From positions 124,001-188,000 of the forward strand of contig JAQFVV010006841.1 of assembly GCA_028023455.1 (NCBI GenBank): 64,000 nucleotides of DNA, written 5' to 3'. Every line of letters begins with the position of its first letter. Position 1 is the first letter of the stretch. Shown here in pieces: positions 12,984-26,294 of this stretch. This DNA is from Epiperipatus broadwayi. Lineage: Eukaryota > Onychophora > Udeonychophora > Euonychophora > Peripatidae. Made by a program: the position numbers and the translations under genes. The notes below the pieces were generated by a model, which saw only the letters and a list, made by a program, of their open reading frames with translations, was not told the origin of the DNA and searched no databases.

Positions 12984-13158
12984 TAACACACAATTACTTC
13001 TCTATAAAGCTGCTTTAATATTTCAATCAGTAGACTGGTTTTCATCAGAAAGCACAATAATTTTTTAATGTTTAAATTCTAAAAATAGCCATTTTACTGT
13101 GCTACCAATATTCTGGCTGAAATATTAAAGGAGCTTTATAGAGAATAGTGTGTGTTTT
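12984..13158. mobile_element. Foldback/MITE-like element with about 46-bp inverted ends
   Basis: The left end (12984-13030) contains CTCTATAAAGCTGCTTTAAT and ATTTCAATCAG. The right end (13114-13158) contains CTGGCTGAAATATTAAAGGA and GCTTTATAGAG. They are inverted copies with few mismatches. Inner sequences AGCACAATAA and TTACTGTGCT are also partly complementary, so a longer hairpin can form. Confidence 0.75.
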
Positions 13159-13165
13159 TTATTAG

Positions 13166-13211
13166 TATATATATATATATATATATATACTATATATACA
13201 TTTCTTAAAAG

Positions 13212-13247
<36 letters not shown>

Positions 13248-13263
13248 CTTTTAAGAAATGTAG
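13166..13263. repeat. Large palindrome with (TA)n centre
   Basis: ACATTTCTTAAAAGTTATAT at about 13198 faces its exact complement TATAACTTTTAAGAAATGT ending at 13262, across a (TA)n core. A separate (TA)n run precedes it at about 13166-13190. Such palindromes are slippage-prone and may be misassembled. Confidence 0.85.
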
Positions 13264-15413
13264 ACATTGAATAAGAATATTATATATATATATATAAACA
13301 TTACAAGTATAAAGCTAAACTAGTCAAATGAAATCAAAAGAAAAATTAAAGAATCTTTATTATTGAAAATTTATTATTCTGAAGCAATTAATTTAGTTAA
13401 GAGTTCTTTTAATATTAAGGGTGGATGGATTGTGGGTAAAGTTTAATATTATATATATTCAATGCTATGAATATGAGGACATGTAGACCATCAAAAATGC
13501 TAAGCTTCGTTGAGTATGCATTTGTTAATAGCCTTTCTTAGGATAGTGCTTAAGTGCAGATATTTATAATAATCACTAATTATTGATATAATTTTTAAGC
13601 CATACTTTTATGATTATTTTTAAAGGAAAGAACTTAAATATAAGTTTTAGATGAAATTAAAAGAAACCTGGGACCATAACTTAACTGGCCATTATCATTT
13701 GTTAAAAGTTAGATTTAAAATAATTTTTAAAAATAACTCTCTTGGAAAGCTGACATTATCTGGAATTGTGATGCAAATACTGTAAGAATAGCTTCCTTAG
13801 CACTAAAATATTTTATTGCTGAATATTGCTCCATATTTGGAAATACAATTCTCATATTAAACTTTTGGATATACAATTAAATATTATCATGAAAAGTATC
13901 ATCTGGCATGCTCAATTCTATTCTTTTGTGATAGCTTCCCATTTTTACATATTCTTTTATTAGATATCACAAGACAAGTTGTCTTACAGAAGATATATCA
14001 AAAGCTATTCAACAAATCAGAGTTTTCACTAATTTAAGACCTACTTTTGCCATTTAGATAATCTTAAATCAAGATATTTCTGAATGTTCAACCAACAAAT
14101 TTTTTAAATAACTGAAAAATTATGAGACAAAAAAAGTGCTTCTTGTGAGGCCCTAAACGATTTTTTTATTTTTTATTTTTTACGTATAACATTTGATTAA
14201 GACTACTCGGTATTGCATTTATATGCTTCAAAAATATTTGGCTTAAGTGGATGTGCACAAACATAAATCAGACAACACATACTTAATGACCATCTATATA
14301 TATAATGATGACCAGAAGACTCGAGACTTAATAAAGCTATTAAAAAAAAATCTATTTTATGATTGGAATCTCTCCAGTTCTTTTGACAAATTTGTGAATA
14401 CTTAGCTGATTAAAAAAAACCATAGGCTAAATAAATAAAGAAATTGAATATATATAATTTTAAAATGGCATAATTTTATGAATTCAGTTTTTCTTTCTTC
14501 ACTTTCAGTAAACATTAATCAAAAGTGCTAAATTTGAAAGATTAGAATTTGCTTTTAAAACAGTTGTCACCTGCAATCATTCTCACCACCTGGCACAATC
14601 TCAAATTTTAGTTCTCTTTCCCCTGGAGAAAACGCTCTGGAGCAGAGTTTGGATAAAATAACATATTAGAAAATTATAGATAAAGTGAATAAATAAAAAT
14701 ATGATGTTTTCATATTTATACAGAATATAAAGTTTGAAATTTACTGGTATAATAATTGCAATTTAAAAAAAATAATGATGAAGGATAACTGATAATTGAG
14801 AAACAATCTATAAAGAATTGTAAATTAGTTAGTATATTGATATAATTAGTTTGATCTGATATTTTATATCATTTTATTTAGTCTTGTTTCCTCTCAATTA
14901 TCACCTTTACTTATTTATTTTTAGGCATTTCTAATTCAAAAATTAAATTCTTTAGACAATATTAATTTTCCACAAGAGTGTTTATGCGCACGCATATAAT
15001 GCTAGAATGGAGTTCTCAATCTAGAATCATTTTGCATTGTAATATATATATATTTAAATATATATATACACGTATAATGAATGATATTAAAAAATACTTT
15101 GAAGCAAAATATTTATATATATTGTTATATGGATTTTACAAAAGTATGCATTGAAAATCAAAATTTGTTGCATTGTGAATGGTTTTTTTCTTACGAACAT
15201 AAATTTTTAAAAAAATTAGATTAACTCAACGTTAAGCAAGAATATCTGTATAAATTGTCGTTGTTAATTTTTTTTGTTTGTAATACATAATATAGAAAAT
15301 TTGTACTAATAGAACAATAAAAATTCCATATTAATCTTTTGATTGAGATAGATGAAATGTTTATTGATAAAAATAGAATGTGAATGTTAATTAATTATTT
15401 TAAGTAAAGAATT
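13264..15413. other. AT-rich DNA without a recognisable gene
   Basis: No supported gene. 14560-14660 is somewhat less AT-rich but carries no recognisable frame. Confidence 0.6.
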
Positions 15414-15423
15414 TTTTTATAGT

Positions 15424-15521
15424 ATTTTTTTTTCCATGTGTCATAGCATCTGCCGGGAAGTGAACCCACTAACCCGGGACAACTGTTTGTAAAGCTGACC
15501 TCTCGACTATCGATGCTTGAC
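15424..15521 (-). mobile_element. tRNA-derived short SINE (subfamily A, decayed)
   Basis: On the minus strand it reads TGTCAAGCATCGATAGTCGA, GAGGTCAGC, a degenerate anticodon arm, GGGTTAGTGGGTTC and GCTATGACAC, then a run of A. It matches the better-preserved copies at 48758 and 53761 but has lost part of the anticodon arm. The 10-bp word TTTTTATAGT flanks it at 15414-15423 and 15523-15532. Confidence 0.75.
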
Positions 15522-15532
15522 ATTTTTATAGT

Positions 15533-16954
15533 GTATTTTGAAAAAGAAAGAACATAATAGTAAAAAAACCTTTTATAATGATTAGAGGAGATGAAAAAGA
15601 TTTAGACTGCATGATAACAGCCTTTAAAATGTTTTCTTAATAATTAATTAGCAGTTTTCTTGGGAGAGAAAAGACATGGAAAAAATTTTAAGTATCAGAT
15701 TGAAAATTTCAACTTTTAAATCATAGTATTTGACTAGAAGTAAGCAAATTCATATATAAGCTGGCATTTTTTTTTTTGTTTTAAAAAAAAAGACTACAAA
15801 ATAGTAATGTTGAGAAGATTGTTAAATTATACCACTAATTTTCTGCATAATTTAAATTATGGGAAATAAATCTATGGCAGGCTAAATTTTAACGTTTGAT
15901 CACTTCAATCTTGGAAGTATGTGGAGTGGTTAATAATTAAATCATTTGAAGAAATGTCTTGCAAGAAAGTTTTTTCTTTTTATAAAGAAATAAAAAAGAA
16001 TATATGAGAGACTGACCTTGAGAGCTGTTACTTGCCTGTGATAAATCTGTTGCCACTCTTGACTAAAATATCAATTTCTAAAATTGTAATTTATTCATTG
16101 ATCTTATTAAGAAATGTGTTTTTTTATTCATTTTGTTCTTTTTGAGTAATCTTTATTAAGAAGATGGATATTTGCTAATCATATGGATATTTAAATATGA
16201 ACCTAATGAAAATATGTATTTTGCCTGAGAGGAGGTTTACATTGTTTTTATTTTATTTTTATCAAAGAGTCATTGAAAAATTCCATCTTTAGAACTGCAG
16301 ATAAGAAAGAATGATTCTGTAAAACATATGGACAGTTATGAAGAGTAAAGGCATTTTCTTTTAGATGAAATTGTTTTGTTTTTTAAAAAAATTTTTTTTT
16401 TTTTGTTTTGTATGATCATACTTTATGGTACTAAGAAATACCACCATGGTAAGATATTAACATATTTTCTTTAAAAAAGCCTAATACAAGTAAGAAACTT
16501 ATTTTATTTATTTTGTTTTTGATAAATGGTGAGTTATATTTAGTGATATATTTATGCATATCTTGTTTGGTAGTTATATATTATAGCTGTGCAAAATATA
16601 CTTGTTTGTATATTGTAGATATGTTTTATTAATTTATTATTATTATTTTATTAGTTTTTGATTACTAAATAATATATAAATTTATCTGTCCTGTGCCTTT
16701 TGATCTCATTGGATAGTTCATTTTATCTTGAGAGAAATAAGTTCTCCAACTGAGTTTTTAGGGGGTTCATAATTGTTTTGTGACATGAATTGCTACTCAT
16801 TTATCTTACTCTTTCCTTAGGAAAGAGGCATACATGGGTAACCTATATAATTATATGTTATTCCCAAATGAATAAAATAAAATTTGTATTTTAGATGAAT
16901 AAGAAAAACATTCAGTTTGCAAACAGAATTTTTCGTTACTATATATATATATAG
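15533..16954. other. AT-rich DNA without a recognisable gene
   Basis: No protein signature and no tRNA-like structure. Contains a T-run at about 16390-16404. Confidence 0.6.
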
Positions 16955-17865
<911 letters not shown>

Positions 17866-19700
17866 TGCTGGATACTCAACCTATTCTGACACAGAGGGCA
17901 CCACCAGATCACTACGTATCTGGAAAATTTCTTTACTGTGATCAGAATAGATGATGATGATGGTTTGCACCGACTAGACTCAGGGAGAAACAAGAGATCT
18001 TAAATTGTTTAGACAATTGAGACAAAAAGCACAAAGACAAACGTCAGCCAAATTAAGTTTAAACAAATTGTAAAATTTTATTAAGAGACAATAAATTATG
18101 AAGTATAATTTATTTATGACGCAATAAATAGGGTTAACTCAGGCGTGTACCAGAAATACTAAATGCAAAGCTATGACAGACCGACTGATCTTCTAATAAA
18201 CGAATTATAAAGGGAGGAAGCAAATTTCATTCAGCAGAGGATTCACCCAAACATTGGTTCTCACTTTCAGATATTCAAACAATACGTCCTTGAATTAGAT
18301 CAAAGAAACCAGCACCGATGAGCTTTTTGAGACCCAAAAATGGTCGGACCCTGAATGTCATTTTATCAATAGGAGCTGCACCTATTATTACATTTAAAAT
18401 AACGGTGATTGATCCACCTGAAGAACAACCGAAAAACATGATTGAAAATGAAGGAAAACAATTAAAACTGGTGAATCCCACCAAACGATTGGCGAAAATT
18501 ACTCTAAAATTAATAATTAAAGGTCTCAATAAGAGAAAAGTAAATCATTAGAAAACCAGTTACATCTGCCCCAGCAATTAAAGAAAATGAATTACAAACA
18601 AATTCTGAGTATACGCTCTGATAAATACAGAAATAAATCTATCGGAGAATGCACATGAGTATGAAATATTAAAAGTTTTAAATACTTTAGCAGAATGAAA
18701 GTATTGCTCACCTGTAATTTAAAAAGGGATAAATATTATCTTCCAGCTGACGACTTATAAAATTACAAAGAAAGAAACAATTCTAATTTCCGCTTTCAGA
18801 GATATTAGAAATGAAATCCCGACCTGCGGAAAATTAGACAATAAAGTCGCCAGCCAAAAGATTTTTGGAGGTTTGCAGAAGCACAAACACAGTGTTTAAA
18901 AATTAATTATTGAATAATAAAATAATTACAGGTAAGCATTTAAAATATACACAACTGCTAAAGCATTTATAAAAAAAGTGAGGCATAAAAATATAAAACT
19001 CATTCGTCACTCTCCAATAAACAAAACTGAAAGCAAATTGGGAATCTTAAAACTAAGATTCCAAAACCCATTACAAAAATATGAGAAAACACAATAAAGA
19101 TTAAATGTGAGTATAAATATTACTTAAGCTTATGAATACAGATCGATAATTAGACTGAGCGGAGATTTAATGAGAACTAATTTACCCTGGGAAGAATAAA
19201 AAAAGAAAATAGTTACCGTTCAGTAAAAATAATGTTCACGTAGAGTGCACACTATTATTTTAGTTCATTTTCAGGTCCTTAGACAGTGGCAAGGTAGAGG
19301 CAAAGAGGTTCCGGCTTCTTCTAAATGTTTAAGGCATTACTGGAGCAAATTTGGAAGTTAGGGATCCATCTTTTGTTAAGTTAGCAAGCCATTCAGGTGG
19401 TGATAACACATATAGTATTTGTCATCTTGTTGCAAGCAAAAGGATTTAATAACAGCGAAAATGTCTGAACTGATATAAACTTTCACTTGAGAGACAGCTT
19501 GTCTAGTTAAGAATAATTAATAACTAACTGTCCAAATTTTCGGGGCTATTTATATCTCACTCCATTTCCCGCAAAACACTTTCCTTGTTGTTGAATGCTA
19601 CGCCTAAGGCAGGGCAAATATTAATCTCCAGCTGAATCTAATCTAAGAATTCTACCCAGGGATTGCTTTTAGAATTAATTTACAATAATTAAAATAAAAG
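17866..19700. other. Less AT-rich island, possibly a decayed retroelement
   Basis: Base composition changes visibly from the flanks. Overlapping short frames run 18318-18551 (plus, 77 residues, containing GRTLNVILSIGAAP) and 18275-18529 (minus, 84 residues); neither is assignable. The plus frame faintly recalls the glycine-alanine loop region of a retropepsin but lacks the Asp-Thr-Gly triad, so I do not call it. On the minus strand a TATA-like GAGATATAAATAGCCCCG (19541-19558) lies upstream, and GGCTGGCGAC (18844-18853) recalls the primer-site-like words elsewhere in this window. A hairpin with CCAGAT/ATCTGG ends occurs at 17906-17925. No matching LTR pair was found. Confidence 0.35.
19541..19558 (-). 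promoter_or_regulatory. TATA-box-like block on the minus strand
   Basis: GAGATATAAATAGCCCCG on the minus strand resembles a TATA box with G+C-rich flank, as in many LTR and pol II promoters. It lies inside the 17.9-19.7 kb island. In an AT-rich genome chance matches are common, so the support is weak. Confidence 0.25.
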
Positions 19701-20645
19701 CAACAGGAATGTAATTAGCTAGCCAGATTGTTTTTAATAATCAAATTGTTTTAAAAACAAGCAGTATAAGAAAACTTTCAAAATAAATCGATAAACATTA
19801 AAATGATCCGTTTTACATATAAACGCGTGTGTATTTTGATACATGTATTCTTTTTAAATAATAATAAAAATTTAAACCTTAAACATTTAATGAAAATTAA
19901 AAGCTTAATACATTTTTTTTTAATAACACCATTGAATCGGAAATCAATCCGGTTCAATATATATATATATATATATAAATTCAATATAATGCTATAGAAA
20001 ACTTAAAGAGCTAGCGAAAAATTGTTTAGGTTTTTCAAATTTATATACAGTTTATAAAAGTTAATGCAAAAAAGCTTAAAATAAACATTTTTTTCACATA
20101 GTATAATGATCTAGAATGAATGAATACTAGAATGAATGAGTTTCTGGAATTAATTATATACATTGCAGCAAATCAAACTGCATAATTATTATTACATTAA
20201 AAAAAAAGAGTTTTTAATCTTATTTTCAAACAAACTTCTTCAAAAGAAAAAAAAAATACAGATATACAAAAGAATTAAAATTTATCTTACAAACTTGAAA
20301 AACATGAATTTTTTTTTGTAACAAAATAAATATTATATTATTACTTTATTCTTAAATGATTTATTAAAAATAACATTGATTAATTAATAATTCGAAAGTG
20401 CACATATGTAGCAGTAAAAACAATTTATACATATAAGCTTGCATTAATACATATACAAACAAACACTCATAAAATGACTATGACCATTCCAATTCCAAAA
20501 GAAGAAAGAAAGAATGAGAGAGATAAAAACTACTCTACAAATGATTTTTGTGATAACAATTCGACCAATCTGTGAAATACAAACATCATTCATATATAAA
20601 ACATAAATAATAAGTGTAATAATTTTCAAGGCTAAATGGATTTAT
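19701..20645. other. AT-rich DNA without a recognisable gene
   Basis: Contains a (TA)n run at about 19957-19976. Overlapping frames at 19778-19997 on both strands are chance frames. Confidence 0.6.
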
Positions 20646-20803
20646 AAGTAACCATTAAAAACTAGTCAACATTTGGACAAGCCCCAATAACAATCAATAA
20701 TTTCAAACTATTGTCAAGGCAATCTCCTTATGCCTTGACAACAGTTCGAAATTGTTATTGATATTGGGGCTTGTCTAAATGTTCTCTGGTTTTTAGTGAT
20801 TAT
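20646..20803. mobile_element. Foldback element, family 2 (both arms present)
   Basis: The left arm (20646-20721) contains ACAAGCCCCAATAACAATCA and TTGTCAAGGCA. The right arm (20730-20803) contains TGCCTTGACAACAGTTCGAA and TATTGGGGCTTGT. They are inverted copies about 75 bp long with an 8-base loop. No coding capacity. Solo arms of the same family lie at 7053-7141 and 23352-23431. Confidence 0.85.
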
Positions 20804-20879
20804 ATATAGAACATAATGGTCCATTTTCCTGTTTACTTGATTTTTTCAATATTATATTTTAATTTCTAAAGTAGAAAAC

Positions 20880-22362
20880 CTTTCTAAAATACTTCAATAT
20901 CATGCCTAATTGTAGCTCTTCAATGTTTTTTATTTTCTACCATATCTTCCCAATAGAAACAATTGACATTGCAATTTTTTAGAATATCTTATAATTCAGA
21001 AAGAGTTTATCTTTTCATAATATGATCTATCATTTCCATGGAAACCACATGCCAGTTCACCATCAAACACCCTTTTAGAAAATCTTTTCATTGCTCATTT
21101 GTTTTATGTGTCCAATACAACGAAAGTATCATTTCACAATAGTGGACTCACTATTATCACATTCAGCAAGCTGAAGACCATATTAATATGTCTTATGATA
21201 ATGCCATTATATTTTTAAATTTTTACAGAGCATTTTTAAATGAAACTTTTTAAATATCTTTATATTGAACTGATAGGATGTCCAAGTTTCATATCCATAC
21301 AATAAATTAAATAAAATAACAGCTTTATATATGTACAGCTAACTTTGTTGCAGTACTTATATTCCTATAATGAAATACTCCATCTTTTAGCTTGTTAAAA
21401 GTAGTAGCAGCACACTGGAGTCTGTGTTGGACCTCAACATCTAAGTCCACCTTTCTACTTATAAAACTACCAAAGTGTTTAAACTGGTTTACATTTTCAA
21501 GTTGTTAACCAACCAAGTTAAAAGTTGCAAATGATTTTTTTCTTTACTGGCTGTTAAAGAAATTGAATTTTTGAATATTAATTAATTAACCAAAATCTGT
21601 ATATGTTGCATTCAAAATATTAAGAACATTCTGTGAGATGTCTTTTGAAATGAAAAAAAAATAGCATAAGCATTAGCATACTATAAAGAGGAAGTTCTTG
21701 TTTTCACTTTTAATCTATTGATATTAAAAATTCTGCCTTCAAACTTGTATATTGATCCTTGTTTGATTAAATTGTTTATAAACAATTTCAAAGACCACTT
21801 TCATAGAAATTGAAAACAATATTGGAACAAGTAATCATCTTTGATTAACACCAGATTTCATTTCAAACATCTCAGATTTTTCACTTGCAATAAGTAATAT
21901 TATATCCTTTCATTCCATCATGCTGAAGCTGTATAATATGGATAAATTTTGGTGGACAACCAACTAATTTCAAATAATGCCATAGATTTGTTCTATTAAT
22001 TGAATCAAATGCCATGACCAAATCAATAAAAACAATATATAATTCACTTTTTTGTTTTCAATATGTTTCTTATATTTGTCATCAATGAAAATCAGATCTC
22101 TAGCACTTCTTGTTTTTTAAAAACCATATTGTGTTCTCTGGTAACCATTTATCTATAATTGGAACTAAGCTATTTAACAAAATTCTTGTAAATACATTTA
22201 CTATAGTGGTTAATAATGATATTCCATGATAATTATTGCAATCTTGTTGATTTTGTTTTTAAAAATTGTAACAATAAAAACATTCTTAAGTTCAGGTAAT
22301 GCAGTTTCACGAGTCTTTAGATTCCTAAAAATTCCAATATTTTTGAAGCTAACATATCATTA
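20880..22362 (-). pseudogene. LINE reverse-transcriptase remnant
   Basis: Minus-strand pieces give the expected order of a non-LTR reverse transcriptase. First comes FIVTIFKNKINK (about 22240-22290), the usual N-terminal fingers block. Next comes DKWLPENTIWF (about 22135-22170). Then comes FIDLVMAFDSINRTNLW (about 21990-22045), which is motif A with its catalytic aspartate. LKLVGCPPKFIHII, QHDGM, and a relic of the SGV-x-Q-x-x-x-L-x-P-x-LF motif follow (about 21795-21965). The C-terminal thumb region runs down to 20905, where it aligns with the copy at 3415-4190. Many frameshifts and stops show it is dead. The 5' side, including any endonuclease, is missing and ends near a short GATA-type repeat at 22369. 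Confidence 0.88.
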
Positions 22363-22368
22363 CCATAG

Positions 22369-22416
22369 ATATAGATAGATAGACAAATGACTGAATTTAT
22401 AGATATAGATAGATAA
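22369..22416. repeat. Short (ATAG)n-type repeats
   Basis: ATAGATATAGATAGATAGAC and TATAGATATAGATAGATAAT adjoin the truncated 5' end of the LINE. They are microsatellite seeds. Confidence 0.7.
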
Positions 22417-22945
22417 TAGCCACATATAATTCTGGTTATTGCCAAATAATTACAAACAGATGACTTAATAAATGAATTGGATTGTTATATTAATAAATGT
22501 ATGGCTATAATTCTTTTCTACAAACCGTTGAACAAACATTCTTCAATATAAGAAAATTTTAAATAATAATTGATTAGAAGTATTTAATACATTGTTATTT
22601 ATAATGTAAATTGATAATAAAAAATGTAATAATTAATATGTAACAGTGACTACAACTATCAATTGCCTCAACAAATTTCTATAAGACTTATAATATATAC
22701 ATTTAAATTTGAAATAATAATTTATCACAAGGTGGCTAAACTGTAATTAAAAAAATGTAGTAGTATTTTTTTAATTGGTAAATAAATAAAATAAACTAAA
22801 TTGATAACTAAATTCTTGCTGCACATGCTATGTCAGACACTATAATATCATTTATTAGAGCAATTGCATTAATTTTATATATCTTACTTACCAAGAAAAT
22901 GGTTCATTGTATAATTTATTCATTCTAGAAATATATGGAGTAGAC
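22417..22945. other. AT-rich DNA without a recognisable gene
   Basis: No coding or repeat signature. Confidence 0.6.
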
Positions 22946-23301
22946 CATGGTTTCTAAGCTTTTTTTAGCCATTGCCTGTCTAAGCATCTCTAAAATCCTC
23001 CACCATAACATATAATTTTTATTATTCAAAAAGTGAACTCATATACATGTGAAGGATGCCTAAAATGTTGTTAACAAAAGGACAGTTAAAGTATAATGAT
23101 GTTTCAAGCCACTTAATATGCTCTGAACAACAATGAAAAGGTAAGGGTAAAGGTTATTTAAAAAGAAAAAAAAATTTGAAAAGGGTGCAGAAAGAGGAAA
23201 ATTTTAAAACAACATTCTTAGCTTTATTCATTCTCAAATCATTCCTCTTAAAAATCAAATTGCCACCCTGTGGGGTATGTGCTCCATATTGGAAACCACT
23301 G
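22946..23301. mobile_element. Possible hAT-like MITE
   Basis: The right end reads, on the minus strand, CAGTGGTTTCCAATATGGAG, a typical hAT-superfamily terminus. The left end reads CATGGTTTCTAAGC, a degenerate version. The element is about 356 bp with no coding frame. The 8-bp flanks (GAGTAGAC and ACATAGAT) match only partly, so the target-site duplication is not firm. Non-autonomous hAT elements of this size are common in animals. Confidence 0.45.
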
Positions 23302-23351
23302 ACATAGATACACATTCTCCTCTCTCTCTTTCACACACATGCACACACATA

Positions 23352-23431
23352 ATCATTAAAAAGCAGTCAACACTTAAATAATATCAATAACAATCAACAA
23401 TTTCAAATTGTTATCAAGGCAACCTCCTTAT
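23352..23431. repeat. Solo arm of foldback family 2
   Basis: AATAACAATCAACAATTTCA, then AATTGTTATCAAGGCAACCT and CCTTATG match the left arm at 20646-20730. The partner arm is absent. It is in the opposite orientation to the solo arm at 7053-7141. Confidence 0.65.
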
Positions 23432-26157
23432 GATATTTATTTTATATGTACATCTATTATAACCTTCCAAAGAGTGACCAAGCAACCATAAAGTAAAGTG
23501 TAGATCTAAATCAGTACAAGAACTGTAATGCCTTAGATAAACATATAATGTAAGGCAAGCCCTCTTATAGGCTAAGTGTATAATAACTAAATAAGTCATC
23601 TCATAGATTAATCACACAATAATTAATACCTTATTTTGCAAGATGTAGATAGACCAATGATTGATTGATAATTCATTGTTACATTCTACAAACAAAAATA
23701 ATGAATAGTAATAATAATCTCAGGTTTTTAAATATTAAATAATTCAGTTGTAAAGAATATTAACTTTGCAATGATAATCTAAAATAATAAGATAATTTAG
23801 GTTCTTTTAACCAAATAGCAGCGATATTAGCAATGAGACTTATTTTCTTAATATCTTATCAACACTTTCTTATTTTATAATGAAGTACAGGTTTATCTAA
23901 AGATGCATTTAAATATAATATTGGCTAGCAAAATTAATTCTTGTTTTGGTTCTTATATCATTAACTAAATAATATTAATTTTTTTTTAAATTTAAAGTAA
24001 TTATCTAACAAAACAAAAGCTAAAGTGATGTAGTAGATAAAAGGGCATTTTGTTGCACCAAACACATTGCTAAGTAATCTAACAACAAGAGCATCAATAA
24101 AGTAATTTTATATGGATTGCATCATTATGACTACTTCGAAATAATATTTACTCTGATGTACACTTTAAATGTTTATAGTATTTAAATGGATTTTCTGGTA
24201 TATGGATGTGATAAGAATAAAATAAATATTTATCACAAAGACTAAATATATTTTCTTTTAGATTACAATTTAACAAAGAAATATATAACTTATTTACTAC
24301 TATTTACAATAAAACTTTACATCAATAAGTTAGATATTATGCACATATAATATACCATATCTGTAATATATTGAGGTTATACAAATAAACAAATAAAGAG
24401 AAACCTCCTACAGTTTAAATTTAATAATCAGGGATACATACTAAGGTTACTTAATGCATCTGAATATACTAATAATATAATCATGGCTAGTAATATAATG
24501 ATATATTTACATTAAAGTTTGTGTCCAATTTCTTCATATATAATTAATAATTTAAATGATATAGAATATAATAAGTATATTGTATTAGTCTTAGATAAAT
24601 AAAACAGGTGAAATATAGACTCATTATTTTTCTCAACATAGTCATTTGAAAATATATAAGGAGTAATGGAATATAATCGCACAATTGCCTTTTATAATAC
24701 ACAAATTGGAATATCTAAATATTTATGGGCAACAGTGATGAGAAAACAAGCCTACATTAAAAATGGGCAGAGCAATACTGACTCAATGATCCACATATGT
24801 GTCCTGTTAGTATCTGCCACTAACATAGGGAAAGGTCTAACATAATATTTAATAAAATGAAGGATCATCAACACAATTGCCATAATAAATACATGATTAT
24901 AAGTGAAAACACCAATAATAAAAAGAAAGGTATTGAGGTAAAGATTACATGACAAGTCTTAAATCATATCAACTCATATTTGTAATGCATATAGCAAAAG
25001 TATAATCAAAAGACTGATATGAATATATGCATAAATTATAAATAGGTAGTTAATTTTAAATTTATGATGATAATAATAGAAATTATACATCAATCCAAGA
25101 TAATATATATATCAATGTAGCAACTCTATTCTTATAGATGTTTATAAAACATACATAAATCCCTCACTAGATCTCTCAAAATATTATAAACATGGATACA
25201 ATCATTTATATACAACATCACCTTTAAATATATAGTTATATCTGTTAGACATACTCAAATAAAGAATTAAATAAAGTGAGATTGACAAGTATTAAATTAC
25301 ATAACATTTCAAACATTACTAAAGTAAAATATAAAAGACAAAAAAAAATCGTAAGTAGTCTTCTTTTTTTTCTTTCCAATAAAATAATTTTCTTTAAGTG
25401 TGATATTTTTAATGACCATTTATTCTATTTCTTATTTAAGAGCACATTTCAAGAGCGATTCCAAATAATCACTTATATATCCTTGCTAGGAGATTGGAAA
25501 TTTTCCATGATAATGAGTTTGTGTGGAGCTTTCTATCAGCATGTTATTATAACTTTGCAAGGATCAAAATGATCATTAAATTAAAGAACAAATTGAATGT
25601 ATCTCAAAATGAAAATGTATGTTAAAGTTGCATCCAAACAAAAAAGATTTCTATATGTTATATAGTCAAGCTATAATAATGACGGGTAAGTTATAAATGC
25701 ATAATACAAATGAGCTATATTAAATAGATTACGCATATATATATATCAGAGTAGGAATATAAATGTAACAAGTTAATTAATTATAAACTAATAATTACAT
25801 CCAAATGTAATTATTTTCTAGAATCAGGTACTATAAAGCAAAGCATATATTCAAATATAGGAACAAAATAAGCAAGATATAATAAATATGAATCCTTAGT
25901 TATATTTTATAATAAATGATAAACACCTTAACCAATAAGTTTCTAATTTCAGATAAAATGTTAAATGTTATAATAAAACTGAATCAAATTGAAAAAGTTT
26001 GCAAGATAAAACAAATAATACATTGAATTGCATTGTTGAAGTTTCAGCTCTTGTCTCCACCGTAAAATTGTCTTTCCCCCCTCCATTTGTAGAAATTTAG
26101 AGAGATTAAAGGCAATTTGAGAAAAGGTTGTTTGCTCAGATAAATTTTCTTTTTAGC
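23432..26157. other. AT-rich DNA without a recognisable gene
   Basis: No supported gene over 2.7 kb. A 98-residue frame at 25276-25572 (plus) is the longest; it has no domain, no codon-bias signal I can see and no neighbouring exon-like frames, so it is treated as chance. The 61- and 67-residue minus frames at 23414-23599 and 24752-24955 are likewise unsupported. Confidence 0.55.
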
Positions 26158-26172
26158 AGCATATATTGTTTT

Positions 26173-26279
26173 TTTAAAAAAATGTCATAGCATCAGCCGG
26201 GACGTGAACCCACAACCCGGGCAACTGCTTGCAAGTGCAAGGCAGTCGCGCTGACCTCTCGACCACCAATGCAAGACAT
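26173..26279 (-). mobile_element. tRNA-derived short SINE (subfamily A)
   Basis: On the minus strand it reads TGTCTTGCATTGGTGGTCGA, GAGGTCAGCGCGACTGCC, then CCCGGGTTGTGGGTTCACGT, CCCGGCTGATGCTATGACAT and a short A/T tail. The acceptor-like ends (GCATTGG with CTGATGC) still pair. A perfect 15-bp target-site duplication, AGCATATATTGTTTT, lies at 26158-26172 and 26280-26294. The enlarged anticodon loop rules out a working tRNA gene. Confidence 0.92.
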
Positions 26280-26294
26280 AGCATATATTGTTTT

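Noticed and set aside
18318-18551. Possible retropepsin (GRTLNVILSIGAAP)
   Set aside because: The catalytic Asp-Thr/Ser-Gly triad is absent and no flap or second motif is seen.
25276-25572. 98-residue plus-strand frame
   Set aside because: No domain, no repeat partner, no exon-like neighbours; a frame of this size is expected by chance in 64 kb.
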